Position numbers and translations under genes: made by a program
Origin: Alphaproteobacteria bacterium
GTDB taxonomy: Bacteria; Pseudomonadota; Alphaproteobacteria; SHVV01
Assembly (NCBI GenBank): GCA_016869275.1
Contig: VGEO01000017.1
Span: forward strand, 1 to 48,423
Reading direction: 5' to 3'
DNA: 48,423 nucleotides
Part shown: positions 42,708 to 48,423 of the stretch, one piece after another
Numbering within the stretch: position 1 is the stretch's first letter
Layout of the letters: the number at the start of each line of letters is the position of its first letter
Notes under the pieces: model-generated
What the model was told of the DNA's origin: nothing
What the model saw: only the letters and a program-made list of their open reading frames with translations
The model's database searches: none

Positions 42708-43945
42708 ATGATTACGTTTGGTTCGAGAGCTAGCAGAGTTACAACGTTTGCTCTGGTATCCTCACTCACTTGCACCGCGATAGAAAAGCGTGTGGCGGGG
42801 GACGAACTACTTTATTCGATCGTCAACGGCAAGCCGCACGCCGCGATCCGCTACCGGTTCGAGGAGGTCGAACAAAAGCCCTTAGCCAAGGATGCGATCG
42901 CGCACACGTTGCGCGTACGCGCCGGCTATACCACCGGCGAGTTCCGGGGTTTCTAGTTCCTGCTCGAGGGCGAGTATCTGACCGACCTGTTCGCCGAGCG
43001 CTTCAACGACACCGTCAACGGCAAGACCGACCGCCGATCGTCGCCGATCCCGACGCGACCGAGATCAACCAGGCGGTGCTGCGCTACCGCGGCATCCCCA
43101 ACACGCTCCTCGCGGTCGGTCGCGAGCGCATTGCGCTCGACAACGAGCGTTTCGTCGGCGCGGTTGGCTTTCGCCAGAACGAGCAGACCTTCGACGCTGC
43201 CACCATCGTCAACACCTCGATCACGGACTTGGAACTCCGCTACGATTACGTCGCGAGCGTCCAGCGTATCTTCGGCGAGGATAACCGGCAGGGCGATTGG
43301 AACACCGAAAGTCACTTCTTCCACGCGGCGCTCGCCCGCTATGCCTTTGCCAAAGCGGCGGGCTACGGCTACCTGCTCGACATCGACGACGACCGCACGC
43401 TTCACTCGCAGACCTACGGGCTGCGGCTCACGGGTGACCATCCCTATATGGGCGTCAAGTTCGGCTATGCCCTCGAGTACGCTCATCAAAGCGACTATGA
43501 GGGCAACCCACGCAATTTCAGCCTTGACTACTACCTGATCGAGCCGCGCGTCCAGGCGGGTTGGGCGACGGTGTGGCTGGGGTACGAGTCGCTCGAGGGC
43601 AACGGGGTGAGCGCATTCCAGACGCCCATGGCGACGCTCCATAAATTCAACGGTTTCGCCGACAAGTTTCTGACCACTCCGGCCAGCGGTCTGATCGACC
43701 GCTACGCCGGGATATCGTTCCGGTTGGGCGACGTGGTCGGCTTCAACGGTGTGACGCTCCAAGGCATCTACCACGACTACAATACCGCGCGCGGCGACGC
43801 CGATTTGGGTTCCGAGTTCAACGCAGAACTGTCAGGCTTGGTCTTCAAACGTTATCGGCTGACGCTCAAGTACGCGCACTACGTCGCCGACGGTTTCGCC
43901 ACCGACACCAACAAGATGTGGATGTTAGTCGACGTTAATTTCTAA
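42708..43945 (+). pseudogene. alginate-export-type outer-membrane porin, nonsense plus frameshift
   Basis: The ATG at 42708 follows GGAGGGAAG. The first 82 codons include GKPHAAIRYRFEEVEQKPL and LRVRAGYTTGEFRGF, the normal start of an alginate-export-like beta barrel. A TAG at 42954-42956 interrupts it, but the same frame continues for about 25 codons (LLEGEYLTDLFAERFND). A one-base loss near 43031-43036 (TDR-PIVADPDATEINQ) then shifts the frame, which stays open to the end at 43945 with normal barrel strands. Only two lesions separate this from a full-length porin. Confidence 0.8.
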
Positions 43946-43963
43946 ACCCTGTAGCAAGTGAGG

Positions 43964-44163
43964 TATTCCGGCAGGTGGCGCAAGCCGCGAAGATCGCGAG
44001 CGCGGCGCGCAAAAGATCGGCGAGGTGGTCGGCCTGATTCAAGATATCGCCGAGCAGACCAACCTGTTGGCGGCGGCACCGTAACCGAGATCAACCAGAT
44101 CGCGACCACAGTCGCCTCGGCGGTCGAGGAGCAGAGCGCGGCGACGCAGGAGATTTGCCCGCG
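43964..44163 (+). pseudogene. methyl-accepting chemotaxis protein remnant
   Basis: Three pieces of a chemoreceptor signalling domain lie in order: QVAQAAKIA, then AQKIGEVVGLIQDIAEQTNLLA, then TEINQIATTVASAVEEQSAA ending TQEI. They are in different frames. The adaptation helix between the first two, and the long hairpin tip between NLLA and TEINQ, have been deleted. No start codon or membrane part remains. It begins shortly after the porin pseudogene and ends before the ZntB gene. Confidence 0.75.
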
Positions 44164-44241
44164 CGAAGCAGGGAGAGGAAGGGAGGGGGCCGGCCTGCGC
44201 CGGCCATCACGTGGGAAGACCGAACGCTCGTAGCAACGAGA

Positions 44242-45270
44242 TCAGAACCACCGGAACTTCCTCAGCACCCAGACCTCGATCACGAGGAAGGCGAAGATCA
44301 CGACGCACAAGATCCCGAATGCCCACGGATCGTCGGGGCCGGGGATGCCGCCGATGTTGGTGCCGAGCATGCCGGCGATCAACGAGGGCGGCAGCAGCAC
44401 GGCGGCGAGCGCGGTCAGGCGGTTCGAGGTCTTGGCGATCTTCTCGGCGGTGATCGCCGCCATGTCCTCGTGCAGGATGGTGGTGCGATCGCGGATCATG
44501 TCGAGCGTCTCGACCAAGCGCTGCACGAGGTCGGCGACCTCGCGCAGATGCACGCGCTCGCGGTTGGTGAGCCAACTCACTTCCTCGTGCTGCAACCGGG
44601 CGAGCGCCTCGCGCTGCGGCGCGAGATAACGGCGGATGTGAATCGCGCGACGACGAATGGCGCTGACCTTCTCGCGCGCCGCTTCGCTCGAGGTCGCGAC
44701 GGCGATCTGTTCGTCCAAGTCGTCGACCTCGTCGTCAATCTCGGCGAGGAGCGGGGGCACCGGCTTCACGATCTTGCGCAGGATCTTGACGAACAGCTTG
44801 CCCGACGTGGTCGGCCCCTTGCCGGCGGTGAGGTCCTCGCGGATGTCGCGGAGCGCCGACAAGAACGACGTGCGGTCGCGCAGCGTGACGATGCGATGCG
44901 CATCGACCCAGATGTGGATCGGCACTAGCTCTTCATGCTCGCTGACGTTGATGCCGCGCAAGACCACGAACAGCGCATCGCCGATGTCCTCGACCCGGGG
45001 CCGCGAGTCTTCGGCCAGCAAGGCATCGCAGTTGACGGCGTCGATGCCGCTTTCTTGGCGCAGCCAGCGCGCCGCTTCATCGTGATCGCGCTCGATGTGG
45101 ACCCACAGGACGCCGTGCTCGGGCCGCCAGCTTCTGACGCTGGCCCAATCGACGTTGGCGGCGCCGCCCTTGCCATCGAGAACGCAGCCGAAGCGCAGGC
45201 CCGGCTCGTGGCCGTAGATCAAATCGCGCGCGACGTAGCGGCGAAGCTCGTTATCGGCCGATTCCTTCAT
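44242..45270 (-). CDS. zntB: CorA/ZntB-family divalent metal transporter
   Basis: A 342-residue inner-membrane protein with a large cytosolic N-terminal domain and two C-terminal helices. The loop between them reads GMLGTNIGGIPG, closer to the ZntB form than to the GMN of magnesium-transporting CorA. The last helix is FGILCVVIFAFLVIEVWVLRKF. ZntB moves zinc; some relatives carry other divalent cations, so the symbol is tentative. The ATG at 45270 is supported by GGAGGG; the longer frame upstream runs into the repeat element. Confidence 0.88.
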   Translation of the reverse strand: MKESADNELRRYVARDLIYGHEPGLRFGCVLDGKGGAANVDWASVRSWRPEHGVLWVHIERDHDEAARWLRQESGIDAVNCDALLAEDSRPRVEDIGDALFVVLRGINVSEHEELVPIHIWVDAHRIVTLRDRTSFLSALRDIREDLTAGKGPTTSGKLFVKILRKIVKPVPPLLAEIDDEVDDLDEQIAVATSSEAAREKVSAIRRRAIHIRRYLAPQREALARLQHEEVSWLTNRERVHLREVADLVQRLVETLDMIRDRTTILHEDMAAITAEKIAKTSNRLTALAAVLLPPSLIAGMLGTNIGGIPGPDDPWAFGILCVVIFAFLVIEVWVLRKFRWF

Positions 45271-45349
45271 CGGGCCACCCTCCCCCTGCCGATAGGGCCG
45301 GGCAATCGCCTGTGGCGACTCGAAGCGCCCCTCTCCCCGTGCTTGCAGG

Positions 45350-45542
45350 CTATCGTGTGCACACAAGTCGTACGTTGGAGTCGCGCTCCTTTGAGGGAGG
45401 AGCGATCGTACGCGAGCTTGGAGCAGAAAAGGGCACACCCCCGCCTACGCCTCCCCCGCGCCGCGGGGGAGGGAGCATTGAGAACTGCTCCGCTCTGCGA
45501 GGGGAGGGAGACCTCAAGCGACGAGATGTGTGCACACGATAG
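45350..45542. repeat. 193-bp element with 16-bp perfect terminal inverted repeats (MITE-like)
   Basis: CTATCGTGTGCACACA at 45350-45365 is exactly inverted at 45527-45542. The core GTGTGCACAC is itself palindromic. Inside are two more hairpins: CGCTCCT/AGGAGCG (45384-45404) and CTCCCCCGCG/CGCGGGGGAG (45451-45471). No transposase is encoded; the open frames on both strands are proline- and arginine-rich and not protein-like. The size and ends fit a miniature inverted-repeat element, but a structured intergenic repeat is also possible. No target-site duplication was identified. Confidence 0.6.
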
Positions 45543-45560
45543 TTCAGGGCGTGCAAAACT

Positions 45561-46133
45561 CTAAAGCGGCGTCGAAATAAGGTTGGGGATCGCGAAGGTG
45601 TCGACCGTCACCACCATCTCCTTGAACTTGGGCTTGGCCGACTGAGCGCCGATCACGGTCGCGTCGTAGCGCCCGGTCGAGAACATCATCGATTCGCCCT
45701 CGAGATCGGTCTGGTAGACGACGTAGCTCGCGCGGAGCTTGCAGTTGCCGTTCTTGCCCGGCAGCACCCGCACGTTCGAGACGAGGTGACGGTCGTAGTG
45801 CAGGTTGTAGACGTTGGCCTTGCGCAAGCTGACGACGCGGTCGATCAGCATCCCCTTGTTGTCGCAGTAGACCAGCGAAATCGGCAGGTTGCGCTCGACG
45901 TTCTCGCGCGGAATGATCTTGTAGATACACTTATCGGTGAAGTATTCCGGCCATTCCTCGAGCCGATCGCTGTCGATCGCGTCGATGTAGTCGTAAAGGA
46001 ACGCCTCGACCCGCTCGGCGAGGCCGCCGTTCGCGGCCCGCGCCGGTGCCGTCCGCTTCGACGCCCGTGCCGCCCGCCGCTTGGTCGTTTTCCGTCGTCC
46101 GACCTTCTTGGTCTTTTTCGTCGCTCTCGCCAT
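45561..46133 (-). CDS. aromatic-ring-hydroxylating dioxygenase, beta subunit, with basic N-terminal extension
   Basis: A 190-residue protein. From about residue 37 it is a ring-hydroxylating dioxygenase beta subunit (NTF2-like cone): AERVEAFLYDYIDAIDSDRLEEWPEYFTD, then IPRENVERNLPISLVYCDNKGM and YNLHYDRHLVSNVRV. Residues 1-36 (MARATKKTKKVGRRKTTKRR and on) are an extremely lysine- and arginine-rich tail, absent from usual beta subunits. GAGAGAGGGTGAA supports the ATG at 46133, so the tail is translated. It follows the alpha subunit gene by 25 bases. Confidence 0.88.
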   Translation of the reverse strand: MARATKKTKKVGRRKTTKRRAARASKRTAPARAANGGLAERVEAFLYDYIDAIDSDRLEEWPEYFTDKCIYKIIPRENVERNLPISLVYCDNKGMLIDRVVSLRKANVYNLHYDRHLVSNVRVLPGKNGNCKLRASYVVYQTDLEGESMMFSTGRYDATVIGAQSAKPKFKEMVVTVDTFAIPNLISTPL

Positions 46134-46158
46134 TTCACCCTCTCTCGACTGACAGATT

Positions 46159-47421
46159 CTATTCGGCTGCCGACCGCATCGGCGTGTAGCCCATGAGTTC
46201 GGCGTAGTAGCGCCAGAAGCCGCGCACCGGAACCTCGGTGAGCGGCGTGTCCTGGTTTTCGATCGGGCCGGTTCCGCCCATTTCGAGGACCGAGTGGCGG
46301 TGCCGCTCGCCGCGGATGCCGAGCTGCACCAGGCGCCCGATCTCGCCATCCTCCATCGAGACGACGCCGGCCGGGCCGACCATGTTGATCTGGCGGAGGC
46401 GCATCTCACGGACCTTGGCCGAATCGTCCTTGAAGCCGAAGAACGTCCAGTACAGCTCGAACTCGCCGGGGCTGCGCGGCCGGACCTGGCGTGTCGCTAG
46501 GCTGTTCGAGAGCTGCTGGAACATCACGTTGGGGAACACCGACATCATGCAGATGGCGCGGTTGTCGCCGATCTCGTCCTCGTAGTCGAGCACGGACGTG
46601 TCCTGGAGCTTCAGCTCGGCGTTGAACGCGCTGACGCCGCCATAGCCCTCGGAGATGTCGTCGGGGTCGTCGCTATCGAGCGTCGAATAGTGGATCTCGT
46701 GGCGGCGTTTCTTGTCGAAGATCGAGGCGCCTTGCTGGGTGTTGCGGTAGAGCCCGAACGTGGTCTGGAACTGGTGCAGGAGCCCGGCATGGTTGGGGTC
46801 CTTGATGTTCTCGAGATAAAGCTTCCAGTTGCCGGGAATGCGCTGGCGCATATAGCCCAAAATCTCGATCGGCCGCGGGACCAGACGATCGATGTAGTCC
46901 CGCATCGGCTGATCGAGATAGTCCGCGAGCGGCTCGACGCCGCGGTGGAACGAGCAGAACAGGACGCCATTGTAGCCCTCGACCCGCAAGGTCTTGAGGC
47001 CGTGCGCGCGCAAGTCGAAATCGCGCGGCATGCCGCCCTTGCCCTTGAGCCCGCGCAGGAACGGGACGCCGATCAGGTTGCCCTCGAGGTCGTAGCACCA
47101 ATGGTGATAAACGCAGGTGAAGTCCTTAGCGTTGCCGTGGAGGCTGCGTACGAGCTGGGTGCCGCGATGCGCGCAGCTATTGACGAAAGCGCTGATCTTG
47201 CCGTCGGCGCCGCGCACAGCGACCACTGACGTGTCGCCGATGAATGCGGTCTTGTAGTCGCCCGGGTTCGGGATCTCGGCTTCGAGCGCCAGGTAGCACC
47301 AGATCGGGCCGCGGAACACACGTTCCTGCTCCTGCTCGAACACGTCCCGGTCTTGGAACACGCCGAAGGGCACCCGGCTGAAGTCTTCGGCCGGCCATGT
47401 CAGATCGGTCCAGTTGCGCAT
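46159..47421 (-). CDS. aromatic-ring-hydroxylating dioxygenase, alpha subunit (Rieske alpha 4)
   Basis: A 420-residue oxygenase with Rieske ligands C83, H85 (CAHRGT), C103 and H106 (CVYHH), and iron site D208-x2-H211-x4-H216 in DPNHAGLLHQF. It is the end-to-end paralogue of the alpha subunit at 32665. With the beta subunit just downstream it should form an alpha-beta dioxygenase. The reductase and any ferredoxin are not in view. Relatives act on anthranilate, salicylate, terephthalate and similar acids; the substrate here is unknown. Confidence 0.93.
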   Translation of the reverse strand: MRNWTDLTWPAEDFSRVPFGVFQDRDVFEQEQERVFRGPIWCYLALEAEIPNPGDYKTAFIGDTSVVAVRGADGKISAFVNSCAHRGTQLVRSLHGNAKDFTCVYHHWCYDLEGNLIGVPFLRGLKGKGGMPRDFDLRAHGLKTLRVEGYNGVLFCSFHRGVEPLADYLDQPMRDYIDRLVPRPIEILGYMRQRIPGNWKLYLENIKDPNHAGLLHQFQTTFGLYRNTQQGASIFDKKRRHEIHYSTLDSDDPDDISEGYGGVSAFNAELKLQDTSVLDYEDEIGDNRAICMMSVFPNVMFQQLSNSLATRQVRPRSPGEFELYWTFFGFKDDSAKVREMRLRQINMVGPAGVVSMEDGEIGRLVQLGIRGERHRHSVLEMGGTGPIENQDTPLTEVPVRGFWRYYAELMGYTPMRSAAE

Positions 47422-47572
47422 TTGCCTCGGTCCCCAAGATTCCGTTCGCCGGGCCCTGACGCGGGCCGCGGAAGACGCCCATGTTAGCTAAGGTCGGGCG
47501 GCGGCAACAAGGGACGCTGGGTGTTGATATTCACTCGCATCGGCCGGCGGCGCTTGAAAAGGAGTAGCGGCG

Positions 47573-48423
47573 GTGGACCGGCGGCGCAAGTTTTGGGGTT
47601 GGGGCTACGAAGACCAGCGCCTGACGCCGGGCGAAGAGCGCATGATCCGGGCGATCGGCGCCTCGCAATTCAAGGTCGCCCAGTTCGAGGAAACGCCCGT
47701 TCCCACGGTCGGCGAGATTGCACTCCGCCGCCCGCGACTTTCGATTCCGCGAGCGCTGGCCGGGATTCTCACGACCGATCCCCACGAGCGGCTCCTCCAC
47801 ACCTATGGGCGCTCGCTCAAGGACTATATTCGGGTGTTCGCGCGCGACTTCCGGCCGGCGCCGGACCTGGTGGCCTATCCGCAGTCGGCTGGGGATGTCG
47901 CGGCGGTCCTGGCGTGGGCGGCCGACGAAAACGCGGCGATCATTCCGTTCGGCGGCGGCACCAGCGTCGTCGGCGGCATCGAGGCCGATATCGGGGACGG
48001 CTTTTCCGGAGCCGTCAGCTTGGATCTCGGCAAGCTCGCGCGCGTGGTCGAGATCGACGATGTCAGCCGCGCCGCCCGGATCGAAGCCGGGATCCTGGGG
48101 CCGGCGCTGGAACCGCGCTCAAACCGGCCGGCTTAAGCCTCCGCCACTTCCCGCAAAGCTTCGAGTTCTCGACATTGGGCGGTTGGATCGCGACCCGCTC
48201 GGGCGGCCATTACGCGACGCTCTATACCCGGATTGACGACTTCGTCGAATCGCTCCGTGTCGTGACACCGCGCGGCGTCGTCGAAAAGCGCCGGCTGCCG
48301 GCGTTTCGCGCCGCCGCGTCGGTGCACTTCCCGACCTTCCTGGCCGGCGCCGAGGCGGTCCGCGTCATCGCCCAGGCCGGCCTGTTCCCGGCCAACCTCC
48401 GTTTGCTCGAGCCGCTCGAAGGT
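47573..48423 (+). pseudogene. FAD-linked oxidase (alkyl-DHAP-synthase-like), frameshifted and internally deleted; runs off window
   Basis: From ATG 47573 the protein matches FAD-binding oxidases of the vanillyl-alcohol-oxidase superfamily, with the FAD motif PFGGGTSVVGGIEADI. The frame breaks near 48111-48114: GPALE is followed, in another frame, by ALKPAGLSLRHFPQSFEFST, and the original frame stops at 48136. Near 48300, RRLP joins directly to FRAAASVHFP. The segment normally between these, with the GSEGTLGIIT-type FAD motif, is missing. The gene continues past the window end. Two independent lesions make it a pseudogene rather than a sequencing slip. Confidence 0.75.

Noticed and set aside
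45312..45556. Small genes on both strands inside the inverted-repeat element
   Set aside because: Both products are Pro/Gly/Arg-rich and arise from the hairpin sequences; no ribosome-binding site or homology.
1..48423. CRISPR arrays, rRNA genes, phage structural genes or named anti-phage defence systems
   Set aside because: None seen: no regularly spaced repeats, no rRNA-like segment, and no recognisable nuclease, reverse transcriptase or defence ATPase apart from the broken higBA locus.

Overview
The window is GC-rich DNA from what looks like an alphaproteobacterium, probably of the Rhodospirillales type. The main reason is the housekeeping run alaC-like aminotransferase, homoserine dehydrogenase, class II fructose-bisphosphatase (glpX) and recJ at 862-6181; placing it in a named genus would need a search. 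No ribosomal RNA, CRISPR array, integrase or transposase gene was seen.

Layout. 1-6181: the end of an OmpA-like protein and the housekeeping run. 6185-6675: a decayed higB toxin with an intact higA antitoxin. 6750-12189: an intact tRNA-Glu followed by a 5.36-kb segment that ends in a 43-bp copy of the tRNA 3' end (42/43 identical). This is the signature of a tRNA-targeted integrative element. It carries an amidohydrolase, a small Rieske protein, a fused TRAP permease and a TAXI binding protein, but no integrase. 12265-35166: a large accessory catabolic region with a cupin, EamA and NmrA proteins, two solute-binding proteins without permeases, two amidohydrolases, two alpha/beta hydrolases, a PhyH oxygenase, three Rieske oxygenase alpha subunits, a two-domain VOC (extradiol-type) protein, an amidase, an MmgE/PrpD protein, a PrpF isomerase and two TcuA-like flavoproteins. 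35290-38899: an LLM oxidoreductase, a TRAP permease remnant, an IalB-like protein, a creatinase-like protein and a small exported protein. 39052-44163: glnK-amtB and an exported protein, between three pseudogenes (amidohydrolase, porin, chemotaxis receptor). 44242-48423: a ZntB/CorA transporter, a 193-bp inverted-repeat element, a two-subunit Rieske oxygenase and a broken FAD-linked oxidase cut by the window end.

How the genes may work together. The divergent block 20757-32528 (Rieske-VOC on one strand; hydrolase-amidase-Rieske-MmgE/PrpD-flavoprotein-PrpF-flavoprotein on the other) has the parts of an oxygenase, ring-cleavage, hydrolysis and isomerisation route for an aromatic or amide-bearing compound. 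The substrate cannot be read from the sequence. Many enzymes occur as paralogue pairs. No transcriptional regulator and no ferredoxin reductase for the oxygenases is encoded in the window.

At least six genes are visibly broken (higB, a dctM 3' end, an amidohydrolase, a porin, a chemotaxis receptor and an FAD-linked oxidase). Several have lost their middle while keeping both ends, so this stretch of genome is both acquiring and losing accessory genes.
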